From assembly GCA_049603715.1 (NCBI GenBank), contig JBMYSW010000004.1:1-64000 (forward strand): a stretch of 64,000 nt of DNA. The letters run 5' to 3'. Of the stretch, positions 44,182 through 52,507 are shown one piece after another (position 1 is the first letter of the stretch; each line of letters begins with the position of its first letter). A program made the translations under genes and the position numbers. The DNA comes from Pontibacterium sp049603715. Lineage in GTDB: Bacteria; Pseudomonadota; Gammaproteobacteria; Pseudomonadales; Balneatricaceae. The notes under the pieces are model-generated. The model was given only the letters and a program-made list of their open reading frames with translations, searched no databases and had not been told where the DNA came from.

Positions 44182-46258
44182 GAACAGGTGCTCCCATGTT
44201 GGCGATAATTGCGTCTATTTCTGCAAGAATCTTTTGTTTTTCAGCGGGTTGGGTGTCTACCTCAGCCAGTAGCTTTTGGGCTTTTGCTTTGCGCTCTTCA
44301 ATCTTGGCTTGCATTTCAAGCTGCTCAAGCTTCTGCATTACCTCGGCTATCTGGCCGTTTTGCATGTTCGCTTGGCCTGCTTGCTCTGCTGCTTCTTCCA
44401 AGTTATCCCACTCGTTAATATCAAGCTGTGAGGCAATGGTAGACAGCAAACGAGCTCGGTTTTTAAGGCCAACAAGCTGTTGATCCATCGGATTAGCCGT
44501 CGCTTGTAAAAACTCGTTACGCATCATTTGCGTTCGTTCACGCATGAGCATTGCAGAGGAGCCTCTTGCCCTAACCTTACAGTCACCTTTAATGCTGCGG
44601 TCTGGGTTGTAGAGCATGTTGTACATCCAAAAGCCTTCGATAACTCGACGAATAACGCCTTTATCAATATGACCAATAGCTGCCTTAATGCCCTTGTTTG
44701 CCGACTCCATAAGCATCGACAAGCCCGACGCCGTAGCACCAGCGCCACCTACATTCTGGCTACCGTACATATAGCGTGGAATGTTGGTTACTTCGTCAGC
44801 CTTCTGCTCAAACTTCTCGTAAACACCGAATAGCTCAGCACTGTGCATAGCTGGCTGATAGAAACGAATAGCAGGGTTATTGCCCGACGCTTGCGACGAC
44901 TTAGTTTGGAATAGTCGCCAAGGGTAAATGCTCTCGCCGTCTTCACCCGGCGCCAGTCGGTCATAGTTCACTTCAACCATGGGCCCAGACGCGGCCGCCA
45001 TGTTATTGATGAGCGCTCGTGCTGTGGCATTGCAGGTATCTTGAATATCGGCCATGAGCTCGGGTGGCGACTGCCCCCAAAAAGCACCGGGTATGCTGTG
45101 ATAACTGGCTACGCTATAGGGCCGACGCTCTAATGGGTCTTCGTTCACAACAAGGCGAACAACATGGCGACCAATTAAAATAGCTTCAATCTCGTACTCA
45201 GCTAACGGGTCGATTTCATCAGCTGGCGCTCCCCACTGCAGCAACGACAAGCCCATGGTCGAACCGCTATAAATCAGACCATCTATGCTGGCATCAGACG
45301 ATAACCACTCATGGCCACGGTCTTCAATGTGAGCTCGTTCTGAGTCTGTCCATAGCCAGCTTTTTAAGCCACCTTGACCGTGCTCTCGTAGCACTTCCTC
45401 AATAGCCTCTTCGCTGTAACCTGGCACTCCTCGCATAGCTTGAATGTCGGATCGGCTAAATCGTGCTCGCTCAAACAAAAATGCGGCATCATCAGGCGTG
45501 GTGGCATCTTGGCTGGGGTAAAAATCAAAGGGTGAAATACGCTCCACATGCGGCAGCACTTCATATGTCTTTACTGGTTGCCATCCATCGGCCCAACTCA
45601 ATACTGATTTTCGCTTGAGTACCGGTGCTTTAAGAATGGCACTAGGAAACGTTACAAAGTCGTCGATAAACTGCTCTAAGGCATCAATCCAACCACCTTC
45701 CGCCAGTTGATCCTCTATTGTGAGTTCCATTTTTTCTGCAGCTTCTTTAGCTGCTGTATTGGCGCGCTCTTTAATTTCCTCTGCAGCGCCCATGGCCAAT
45801 TCACGAATATCAACATTCTGGCCCTGATCTACAGCGGCTTGAGCAGCCATTTGGATTTCTTGCACTAACGCCTGCATAACAAAGGGTGGCACTTCAGCAA
45901 TCGGTGTCGGCTCCAACCCCCACGGCTTCTCATTCGTTGGCATCAGTACGTCACGAATCCAACTGAAAGCAGCACGGCATTTCGTGGCTGTAAGCTGCAT
46001 ATAGATTTCAGAACCGCCTGTTTCGCGAATCTCCGCCAACTTTTCTTGCGAATACTCGCCCTTACGACGACGTAAACAATCCAACATGCGCTCTTCTACG
46101 TCGCGCTTAGCCTGTTTTGCACGCTCCCAGTCTCGATTAATTTGCCCTGCAATAGACTGCTCATACTGCTGTCGAGCAATAAGGCGCTCTTGCTGTAGCG
46201 TTACTTGTGCAGCCTCTTCATCAATTTGCGCGTTGCTTTTAATTTGTAACAGGGCCAT
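44084..46258 (-). CDS. Portal protein (podovirus-type head-tail connector)
   Basis: 724 residues from the ATG at 46258, which overlaps the terL stop (TAATG) and has GGAGAGG upstream. Features of large podovirus portals are present: a charged N-terminal helix, PTNEKPWGLEPTPIAEVPP, a long middle with MYGSQNVGGAGATASGLSML, and an extended C-terminal helical barrel rich in Gln/Glu/Lys (LEQLEMQAKIEERKAKAQK). The dodecameric ring carries DNA into the head with the terminase. Confidence 0.88.
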   Translation of the reverse strand: MALLQIKSNAQIDEEAAQVTLQQERLIARQQYEQSIAGQINRDWERAKQAKRDVEERMLDCLRRRKGEYSQEKLAEIRETGGSEIYMQLTATKCRAAFSWIRDVLMPTNEKPWGLEPTPIAEVPPFVMQALVQEIQMAAQAAVDQGQNVDIRELAMGAAEEIKERANTAAKEAAEKMELTIEDQLAEGGWIDALEQFIDDFVTFPSAILKAPVLKRKSVLSWADGWQPVKTYEVLPHVERISPFDFYPSQDATTPDDAAFLFERARFSRSDIQAMRGVPGYSEEAIEEVLREHGQGGLKSWLWTDSERAHIEDRGHEWLSSDASIDGLIYSGSTMGLSLLQWGAPADEIDPLAEYEIEAILIGRHVVRLVVNEDPLERRPYSVASYHSIPGAFWGQSPPELMADIQDTCNATARALINNMAAASGPMVEVNYDRLAPGEDGESIYPWRLFQTKSSQASGNNPAIRFYQPAMHSAELFGVYEKFEQKADEVTNIPRYMYGSQNVGGAGATASGLSMLMESANKGIKAAIGHIDKGVIRRVIEGFWMYNMLYNPDRSIKGDCKVRARGSSAMLMRERTQMMRNEFLQATANPMDQQLVGLKNRARLLSTIASQLDINEWDNLEEAAEQAGQANMQNGQIAEVMQKLEQLEMQAKIEERKAKAQKLLAEVDTQPAEKQKILAEIDAIIANMGAPVHDQTQQTAVRGISGRSPVTGLRGLPLAAIGGS

Positions 46259-47859
46259 TAGGTAAAGCCTCTCCAAGTAGTGCGTGATGCCTTAACGCTG
46301 CGCTGCGGCAGCACATTAGAAGCATCAATAACAGCAAAAATATCTGAGCGAGCTAACGTCTCAAACGCCTTAGCGCCATGCGAAGCCCAGTCGTGTCGCG
46401 GCCTTTCTTTATAAACACCCAACCGCTCATCCCACTCTTTCCGATAGTTGTCTAGGCAGTCGATACCACGCGCACAACTCTCTTCATCAAACCAACATTC
46501 GGGTAAAAATTGCCGAACGGCGTTGATACCTTCCATCTGATTGCTAACACGCGGCACAATCTCGAACTTGATGCCATACTTGGCGAAGTCCTCTTGCCGT
46601 GTTTTTCCGTTAGCGCCCAATTCCCTAACACTTAAATCGTGTGGGCCAAAATGGTGGCTGTAGTTATAAGGCTTCTTGTTGAGCTCATTAGCGTAGAACT
46701 CAATGCCCTCGCCAGAGTCTTCCAAGTAGTCAATTACGCGTATCTCTCGCCCAACGACTTGAGCAAACCAAATCGACATGGCGTCATTCATACCCAAGTC
46801 CCAAGCGGTGATAACTGGGTACTGCGGGTTATAAGAAAGGCTTGTAGTAATCCGTTTATTCTTGCGAAGAAAGCGCATTTGCTTGAGGTAGTAAGCACCG
46901 TCAGCGCTTTGGGCAAAGGCTTCGTCCGGGGTACTGGGGTACTCCCGCTTCATATCATCCAAAAGCTTTTCTGCTTTTTTTGCGTACCAAGCTCTTTGCT
47001 CTAACGACAACTCAATATCTAAATTGGCTTCTAAACCATCAAAGTATTCAGTTAGATATGAGGGGATCGCCACCCCTTCTGCCGATAGTTTGTAACTAGG
47101 GTCATCAAACCACGGGAAAAAATGGAACTTAAAATCAAGCTCGGTCAGGCTCTTACCTGAATCCGCTAGATTCTGGGCCGTTTGGCAGTAGTCAAAGAAG
47201 TAACCTTCTCGACCTTCTGCTGTACTCTCTATCGTAATTCGATTGTCTAGGCCTACCGCCTCAAAGGCACCCGTTACGATCTCTTTAGCCTTATCTGGGT
47301 ACTTGCGGCATATCTTGCCGAACTCCGACACATGCAAGTCCTGCAGCGTGCCACCACGGTATGACGTGCTTACTCGAATGCTAGAGCCGTTATCGAACAC
47401 ATAACCTTGGTCTTTGTCAGCTATCGGTACTGGCAATTTAAGGCCAATCAGCCTAAAGATATTCTTCCAATAGGAGCTGATTTTTTCGTATGCAAAACGA
47501 ATCTTGTTACGATAAATATCTTTCGCATCTTCTAGCGTGTGAGCGATACAACCCGCAGAGAAGTTATCGACAAAAAGGCAGCTGTCTAGGCTGTCTATCA
47601 TCTTAAAGGTGGTCATACCCAACTGTCGGGCCTTCAAGATGATATCGAGAATATGGCGATTGCTGTAGAACTGTCGTTGCGCGCTATTGGCTCTAAAGCG
47701 AACAACCTTGCCGTTCTTGTCTTTAATTCGATAAAGCGCATTCAAGCGAAACCACTTGAGCGACAACGCCTTAATAACGTCCTTTTCGTCTGTTAGCTCT
47801 TTGGCGTCATACATTCGCAGATACTTTTCCGCGACGATGATTTCAGCTAACGCGCTCAT
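46258..47859 (-). CDS. terL: Terminase large subunit
   Basis: 533 residues. ATPase domain: Walker A-like ILKARQLGMTT (about residues 74-84) and Walker B-like LHVSEFG. Nuclease domain of RNase H fold: ITAWDLGMNDAMSIWF (about 343) and DWASHGAKAFET near the end. It pumps and cuts phage DNA. The start overlaps the small-subunit stop by four bases. Confidence 0.92.
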   Translation of the reverse strand: MSALAEIIVAEKYLRMYDAKELTDEKDVIKALSLKWFRLNALYRIKDKNGKVVRFRANSAQRQFYSNRHILDIILKARQLGMTTFKMIDSLDSCLFVDNFSAGCIAHTLEDAKDIYRNKIRFAYEKISSYWKNIFRLIGLKLPVPIADKDQGYVFDNGSSIRVSTSYRGGTLQDLHVSEFGKICRKYPDKAKEIVTGAFEAVGLDNRITIESTAEGREGYFFDYCQTAQNLADSGKSLTELDFKFHFFPWFDDPSYKLSAEGVAIPSYLTEYFDGLEANLDIELSLEQRAWYAKKAEKLLDDMKREYPSTPDEAFAQSADGAYYLKQMRFLRKNKRITTSLSYNPQYPVITAWDLGMNDAMSIWFAQVVGREIRVIDYLEDSGEGIEFYANELNKKPYNYSHHFGPHDLSVRELGANGKTRQEDFAKYGIKFEIVPRVSNQMEGINAVRQFLPECWFDEESCARGIDCLDNYRKEWDERLGVYKERPRHDWASHGAKAFETLARSDIFAVIDASNVLPQRSVKASRTTWRGFT

Positions 47860-48317
47860 TCGTCAGCAGCCTGTGCGAGCAATTGCGCTAGTGATTGACC
47901 AGCCTCATGCTCCACTTTCTCCTTGAATGCCTGAACATCTACATGCTTGCCAACTAACTCTAACGCCTTAGCCGCACCGGCGGCATTAAACTCAAATACT
48001 GGGTTGCCTTCATCGTCGCGTATAGCGTCGCCTTTTCGATCCGTCTTAGGGCTCACCTCTTGCATACAGCGCTCATGAAGCTTAACGGCTTGATTCAGCA
48101 CATAATCAGCATCAATCTTAGTGCGCTCAATTCGCTCAGCCTTTAGCTCAGCTATCCGTTGCAGTATTTCGGGGAACTGCATTAAACGCGACGCTTCCTT
48201 ATCCGCGTTCTTTTTTGCATAGCCAGCTTCAATAGCGGCCCTAGTGGCATTCAAGTCACACGCGAGATATTCAGCACAAAACAACTCTCGCTTTGGTGTC
48301 CACTTGAAACCCGGCAT
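47856..48317 (-). CDS. terS: Terminase small subunit
   Basis: 153 residues. The N-terminal helix-turn-helix of the Terminase_2 family is recognisable (KRELFCAEYLACDLNATRAA, then IEAGYAKKNADKEASRLM), followed by an oligomerisation helix. It recognises the packaging site and hands DNA to the large subunit. Confidence 0.9.
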   Translation of the reverse strand: MPGFKWTPKRELFCAEYLACDLNATRAAIEAGYAKKNADKEASRLMQFPEILQRIAELKAERIERTKIDADYVLNQAVKLHERCMQEVSPKTDRKGDAIRDDEGNPVFEFNAAGAAKALELVGKHVDVQAFKEKVEHEAGQSLAQLLAQAADE

Positions 48318-48590
48318 TTATCGCCCCTTGATCAACATATTGCTTAGTTGATCCAGTTTAGAATTGATCGAATCCAAACTTTTTGTGACACGATCTTCCT
48401 GCTTGTCGATGTTAGTTTTGTTCTGCTCAATCGCCTGCGTATTAATATCAATACGCTTATCCATGCCCGAAAAAAACGTCAAACAGCTAACGAGCACAAT
48501 CGCAACAGTGAGCACCTGTGAAATCGAAACCGACTTATCAATATGCCACCCCTGCTGTCTCTGCCGACTCTGCGTATCATGCTCAATCAC
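48318..48590 (-). CDS. Membrane protein with C-terminal coiled coil
   Basis: 90 residues from a GTG at 48590 preceded by GAGGG; the longer frame to 48662 runs through a terminator. Basic N-terminus (EHDTQSRQRQQGWHIDKSV), one hydrophobic helix (about 20-42), then a heptad-rich helix to the end. Proteins of this pattern commonly precede terS in prophages. It may be a holin- or spanin-like accessory. Confidence 0.65.
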   Translation of the reverse strand: MIEHDTQSRQRQQGWHIDKSVSISQVLTVAIVLVSCLTFFSGMDKRIDINTQAIEQNKTNIDKQEDRVTKSLDSINSKLDQLSNMLIKGR

Positions 48591-48607
48591 AACAAACCCT
48601 CGCCCAT

Positions 48608-48631
48608 AAAAAAACCGGCACTCGGCCGGTT
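48608..48631 (-). terminator. Terminator 3 upstream of terS
   Basis: Minus strand AACCGGC-CGAGT-GCCGGTT followed by TTTTT, 4 nt after the stop of the 64-residue gene. Confidence 0.85.
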
Positions 48632-48634
48632 CAA

Positions 48635-48829
48635 TTACTGCATTACACCTTTTATCTGCCACGCTGGCACGGCGGCAAACGACTCACCGCATGCGCAAAC
48701 ATAAACGTCTGCGTCTCGCCAAACAAACTCACCGTGAGCAGAAATAATCTCTACAACTTCCGATAAATCAGCCACAAACACCGACTTACCAACCATCGGG
48801 TCATCGTCCAACTCAATTAGACTAGACAT
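48635..48829 (-). CDS. Small hypothetical protein
   Basis: 64 residues from the ATG at 48829 with GGGGGT upstream. A CACGE (two cysteines) stretch lies near residue 46, and the frame is beta-rich. It is enclosed between two terminators just downstream of the presumed late promoter region. Function unknown. Confidence 0.55.
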   Translation of the reverse strand: MSSLIELDDDPMVGKSVFVADLSEVVEIISAHGEFVWRDADVYVCACGESFAAVPAWQIKGVMQ

Positions 48830-48847
48830 TAGCGACCCCCATAAACG

Positions 48848-48880
48848 AAAAAACCGCCAGTGCGATAACGCAGTGACGGT
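48848..48880 (-). terminator. Terminator 2 upstream of terS
   Basis: Minus strand 12-bp stem (ACCGTCACTGCG with CGCACTGGCGGT, one mismatch), TTAT loop and TTTTTT. It is the first terminator a transcript from the candidate late promoter at about 48885 would meet. Confidence 0.8.
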
Positions 48881-48891
48881 AGTATGGGAAA

Positions 48892-48920
48892 ATCTTTTCA
48901 AAACGGGCCAAGGCTGTCAA
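48892..48920 (-). promoter_or_regulatory. Candidate late promoter (pR'-like)
   Basis: A perfect -35 TTGACA (48920-48915), a 17-bp spacer and a weak -10 AAAGAT (48897-48892). It lies between the Q-like gene and two tandem terminators, as pR' does in lambda. A weak -10 would suit an activator-modified promoter, but start and function are not shown. An inverted repeat ATAAGAA-N3-TTCTTAT lies nearby at about 48931-48947. Confidence 0.35.
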
Positions 48921-48995
48921 GCACCTGAGCTCAATATAAGAAAAATTCTTATGTGGGAATAAAGCTAGTAGCAGTCATTCGAGAGCTAGAACAAT

Positions 48996-49026
48996 AAAAA
49001 AGCGGCCACTGGGCCGCTTTCTTTTT
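48996..49026 (-). terminator. Terminator 1, after the Q-like gene
   Basis: AAAGCGGCC-ACTG-GGCCGCTTT with T runs on both strands, right at the stop of the gene ending at 49025. Confidence 0.85.
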
Positions 49027-49639
49027 ACATCACCACCAAATGATCACCCCACGTAACATAGCATGCAGGCTCATCCAGCATTTTATCCAAGGCGCTCGCC
49101 ACCGGGCTTAATGCTCGTCTATCCAAGTCATCCATAATGCTTAAAAGCTTATCCCAAAACACACCGTAGCGACGCTTCCAACGACGTGATTCGATGTTGA
49201 CGCCATGGTACTCAAACAACCAGTCACGTATTTGCGCAGGCTTTTGGTACACACACACGCCTTTGGGTCGAGAGCGCGCCCGTTCTTGATAGCAACGCAT
49301 AGCCGCATGCGTCAGATACCAAAGCTCGCTTTCTTCATCGTCTACACCAACCAATACGGCAAACATTTTCCAAAGCGCTTCTTCATCCGTGTCACTCACA
49401 AAGTCCTCGGGTGCATACAGCCAGTTACCCCAAAGCCGAAGCGGTGGTGTTAGTCGGTCAATCGCAGAGAGAATAATGCCGCTCTGTATGTTGTTAGCCA
49501 CCACATGATTAGTGTTTAGCTTGCTTGAGTATTGCACACGAGCACCCAGCTCACAGTGCTCAGCAAGCAGCGCTTCGGCTGAACGGTGAGGTCTGAACAT
49601 ACAGTCATGCCAAGCCTGTCTTGCTGAAATCAATCTCAT
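49025..49639 (-). CDS. Possible Q-like late antiterminator (by position)
   Basis: 204 residues from the ATG at 49639, overlapping the rusA stop (ATGA) with GGAG upstream. Soluble and helical; no zinc finger or other Q signature is clear. It has the typical place of Q: last gene of the early leftward operon, after rusA and before tandem terminators and the terminase genes. The segment LTPPLRLWGNWLYAPED is conserved-looking. Assignment rests on context only. Confidence 0.45.
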   Translation of the reverse strand: MRLISARQAWHDCMFRPHRSAEALLAEHCELGARVQYSSKLNTNHVVANNIQSGIILSAIDRLTPPLRLWGNWLYAPEDFVSDTDEEALWKMFAVLVGVDDEESELWYLTHAAMRCYQERARSRPKGVCVYQKPAQIRDWLFEYHGVNIESRRWKRRYGVFWDKLLSIMDDLDRRALSPVASALDKMLDEPACYVTWGDHLVVM

Positions 49640-50067
49640 GCTGCTCTCCACATCACAAAGTTACCGTCTAAATGAGTTGCCACATGCACCGGCTGCAAGA
49701 TAATTGCGCCCTCGTCGCCCCAAAACTTCAAACCTTCAACATGATAAATCTGGCTATCTTCAACGTGCACGGCATCAAGCACCGCTTTAATCATGTTATC
49801 GGTGTCTGGCTTTTGTTGATGAGGTTTGCCACGCATGGCGTCGCGCTTTTTCTTCGTCCAGCTCTTTGGCATAGGTAAAACAAACACCATGCGGCAACCA
49901 CTGTTAGGCACCGTTAGACCCGCTTCGCGTACTTGGTCTTTAAACTCACGATAACGGACAACACACGGACGTTGTGCCCAGCGATCCCGCTGTGTCTGTC
50001 TTGGTTTAGGTACTGGGACCACGTTATAGCGAACAGGAATGAGGTTGTTCTTATGTATTGCTACCAC
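49636..50067 (-). CDS. rusA: RusA-like Holliday junction resolvase
   Basis: 143 residues. The family motifs are present: KPRQTQRDRW near residue 21 and KPDTDNMIKAVLDAV (Asp88, Asp90, Asp98), the metal-binding acidic residues. It resolves recombination intermediates before packaging. Located in the nin-like region between the HNH gene and the Q-like gene. Confidence 0.9.
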   Translation of the reverse strand: MVAIHKNNLIPVRYNVVPVPKPRQTQRDRWAQRPCVVRYREFKDQVREAGLTVPNSGCRMVFVLPMPKSWTKKKRDAMRGKPHQQKPDTDNMIKAVLDAVHVEDSQIYHVEGLKFWGDEGAIILQPVHVATHLDGNFVMWRAA

Positions 50068-50077
50068 TGATTCACCT

Positions 50078-50419
50078 CTACATTTCTCTACACTGGGTTT
50101 CTATTGATGGCGTTCTGCCAATGATCGTTAAGCGAAGCTGATACACCTCATCCCTAACTTGCTCTAACAGCTCTCGTTCCGTGCCGTACTGCTGCTGCCA
50201 AACCTTTGGCCCTGCATGAAAAGCGACACCGTGGCCACCAAGACGGTGGTGCTCAGGACACAAAGGCAAGGCGCTTGTATGATCAGAGCGTTGCCCTACA
50301 CCCGCCTCAAACCGCACATGATGTACTTCGGCTGGCGAATCACCGTAGCCAAGGTTGCGACAAACAACGCAACCAAGACTCACCAAGTCGCTCAGCCACT
50401 CGCGTTCGTAGTTGGTCAT
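50078..50419 (-). CDS. HNH-fold / Ref-like nuclease
   Basis: 113 residues from the ATG at 50419, with AGGCGG upstream and an ATGA overlap with the methyltransferase stop. Two zinc-type cysteines in LGCVVCRN, then AEVHHVRFEAG and LPLCPEHHRLG form the HNH-like core of Ref-type (recombination enhancement) phage proteins. It probably nicks or cuts DNA in recombination. Confidence 0.78.
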   Translation of the reverse strand: MTNYEREWLSDLVSLGCVVCRNLGYGDSPAEVHHVRFEAGVGQRSDHTSALPLCPEHHRLGGHGVAFHAGPKVWQQQYGTERELLEQVRDEVYQLRLTIIGRTPSIETQCREM

Positions 50420-51585
50420 GATCTTACCGCCTTCAAATATCGGTCTATTCGCTCCCCTATCCATTGCATAACAGGAACTGCCATGGAATTACCTATCGCT
50501 TTGTATCGAGGACCATCAGGGCACTGATCTATTCCCTTTCCTCTCCATTTGATCCTCGTGTAATTGTCGGGAAAGCCTTGTAGGCGTTCACATTCAACAG
50601 GCATCAACCGTCGAACCATTTTACCCCCCCCTGAAGCTAGAGAAGGCTGCAATAACACAGCACTGCTTTGAGGAGCACTTGCATTGCACGGCCCAGAAAT
50701 CTCGCCATAAATAATTGGATCTTGGCGAGACTCGAAGCAAGTCACTAAGTCAGTGGCATCTTTATAGTCTCTGGCTTTCATGGTTGATGACGTTTCATCT
50801 ACGGCGTACTCTCCTAGAGAAAGCATGCGGTAGCCGGTCACTATTATGTGCCCTGCCTGAGCTTGGTTGTCATCTGCGCCGCACACTCCAACGCCTCGTG
50901 CAGTGAGGGCGGCAACGATCGTCGACGCTTCTCGGCTCGGCGGAGTATCCCTGCGCACGCTTTCTGACTCAAATAGTACCGCTCCGGGGTCAAACCCTTT
51001 TCTAGCACTTGCGACAACAAACACACGTCTGCGTCGTTGGGCCACTCCGAAATATTGGGCGTCAAGAATCCGCCAAGCGGCTGCTCTTTCGGGTCCATAC
51101 ACACAACCAGCGTTCGACCAGCGTTTCCCTGTTGGCTGCAATTCGCAGTCTTCCCCAACAAGCGCACCAAGAAAGCATCCGAAGGCGTTTTCTTTGTCTG
51201 ATAAGATGCCTGGGACGTTTTCCCAGACAATGATTGATGCGAGCTTTCCTTCGGCTCTTCTAGTAATGTCAATTGCATTAGCTAAACCCACGAATTTGAT
51301 TGTTAACTCTCCACGAGGGTCATCTAGCCCCTCTCTCATACCAGCAACAGAAAAAGCTTGGCAAGGCGTTCCGCCAACAAGAATATCTGGAGCCTCAACT
51401 TCCCCTCGCATAACTGCAGGCGAGAGGCGCGTCATATCTCCCAAATTTTCAACACTGGGCCAACGCTGCGCCAAAACTTCGGAGGGAAATTTTTCGATTT
51501 CTGAGTACCAAGTGGCTTTCCAACCCAACCCACTCCACGCAACACTTGCCGCTTCAATCCCGCTGCAAACACTTCCATATTTCAT
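50416..51585 (-). CDS. C5-cytosine DNA methyltransferase
   Basis: 389 residues from the ATG at 51585, overlapping the ninB stop, with GGAGGG upstream. Motif I-like SVCSGIEAASVAW, catalytic motif IV GGTPCQAFSVAG (Cys75), motif VI ENVPG and motif VIII AQRRRRVFVVA are all present, as is RLMPVECERLQGFPD (motif IX). No cognate restriction gene is nearby, so it is an orphan phage enzyme, likely to protect phage DNA from host restriction. Confidence 0.93.
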   Translation of the reverse strand: MKYGSVCSGIEAASVAWSGLGWKATWYSEIEKFPSEVLAQRWPSVENLGDMTRLSPAVMRGEVEAPDILVGGTPCQAFSVAGMREGLDDPRGELTIKFVGLANAIDITRRAEGKLASIIVWENVPGILSDKENAFGCFLGALVGEDCELQPTGKRWSNAGCVYGPERAAAWRILDAQYFGVAQRRRRVFVVASARKGFDPGAVLFESESVRRDTPPSREASTIVAALTARGVGVCGADDNQAQAGHIIVTGYRMLSLGEYAVDETSSTMKARDYKDATDLVTCFESRQDPIIYGEISGPCNASAPQSSAVLLQPSLASGGGKMVRRLMPVECERLQGFPDNYTRIKWRGKGIDQCPDGPRYKAIGNSMAVPVMQWIGERIDRYLKAVRS

Positions 51586-52040
51586 GCTGCACGCCCCTCC
51601 TGTTGTTCCATCCACTGTCTGTATTCATCGCAAACCGCTTGAGAGCGTTCGGACCAAACTACATTGTGCTCAGAGCCAAAGGCGTAAATCAGCTCAATAA
51701 GGTCAGCAAACTCTCGCTTTCTCATTGCTCGTGTAGATTGCCCCAACACAACAAAACCACCGTTGATACCTGGCACCGCCTCTTGCTGCTTGAGAGCGGC
51801 AGTAAACACATGCTTCCAGTCCTCGTTAGACAGCTTACGGCCATACCACTCAACACAGCGCGAAACATCACTCAGCATCGCCCAAAGCTTTGCGTTTTGA
51901 TCAAGGCTACGCTTAGGTCGAGAAAGAGTAACTAGCACTTCGCCTGCAGCTAAGGCCTTGCCAACCACGTTCCACGCATAACCCATGCGGTCATAGCGCT
52001 CGCTTAAGTCTTTAATCACAATCTCTACTGATTGGCTCAT
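51582..52040 (-). CDS. ninB: NinB recombination protein
   Basis: 152 residues. The NinB pattern SRPKRSLDQNAKLWAMLSDV (residues about 40-59), then NEDWKHVFTAAL and GFVVLGQSTRAMRKREFADL is clear. In lambda NinB (Orf) is a single-strand DNA and SSB-binding mediator that helps Red recombination, which fits the bet/exo genes of this phage. Confidence 0.9.
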   Translation of the reverse strand: MSQSVEIVIKDLSERYDRMGYAWNVVGKALAAGEVLVTLSRPKRSLDQNAKLWAMLSDVSRCVEWYGRKLSNEDWKHVFTAALKQQEAVPGINGGFVVLGQSTRAMRKREFADLIELIYAFGSEHNVVWSERSQAVCDEYRQWMEQQEGRAA

Positions 52041-52507
52041 GACATACCCAACCCTGCTTTGATGCCAGCCAGTGCCTTACGACCACGGTTCATATCCTCT
52101 TCGGTTACCACCTTTTCAGGCTCTGGTAGAAACAAGTGGTGTGCACTAGGTCGGCTAGCTCGACAAAGACCAATCACCTTGGCTACATCAGGCCATTGAT
52201 ATTCTTTGTCATTCGCTATCTTTAGCTGCTTTAACTCCTCAAAACCCTTAGCGCGTGACTCATCGCTTAACGCTAAAATCTCTTTGGTCCACAAACGCTT
52301 GGCTCGTTTCAACGTACTCTCATCGCTAAATTGGCTATCAAACTGGCGACCATAGATGGTTTTGATCATCGAAAAAAAAGAGTTCACTTGGCGTATTTCG
52401 TCTTTACTGAGTGAAATCATCGTCGAGGTCTGAGAGTCGTCGGGCAACGCCCTCTCGCTCTGAAAACGCTGAACTTGCTGGGGTACGAGTTGATTGAGGT
52501 TTTTCAT
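52037..52507 (-). CDS. Lambda P-like replication protein (helicase loader)
   Basis: 156 residues. The segment from residue 40 (VNSFFSMIKTIYGRQF, ESTLKRAKRLWTKEIL, YQWPDVAKVIGLCR) follows the lambda P family pattern. It would recruit the host DnaB helicase to the origin. The 5' end overlaps the O-like gene by 104 bases, an unusually long overlap. ATGA coupling to ninB. Confidence 0.75.
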   Translation of the reverse strand: MKNLNQLVPQQVQRFQSERALPDDSQTSTMISLSKDEIRQVNSFFSMIKTIYGRQFDSQFSDESTLKRAKRLWTKEILALSDESRAKGFEELKQLKIANDKEYQWPDVAKVIGLCRASRPSAHHLFLPEPEKVVTEEDMNRGRKALAGIKAGLGMS

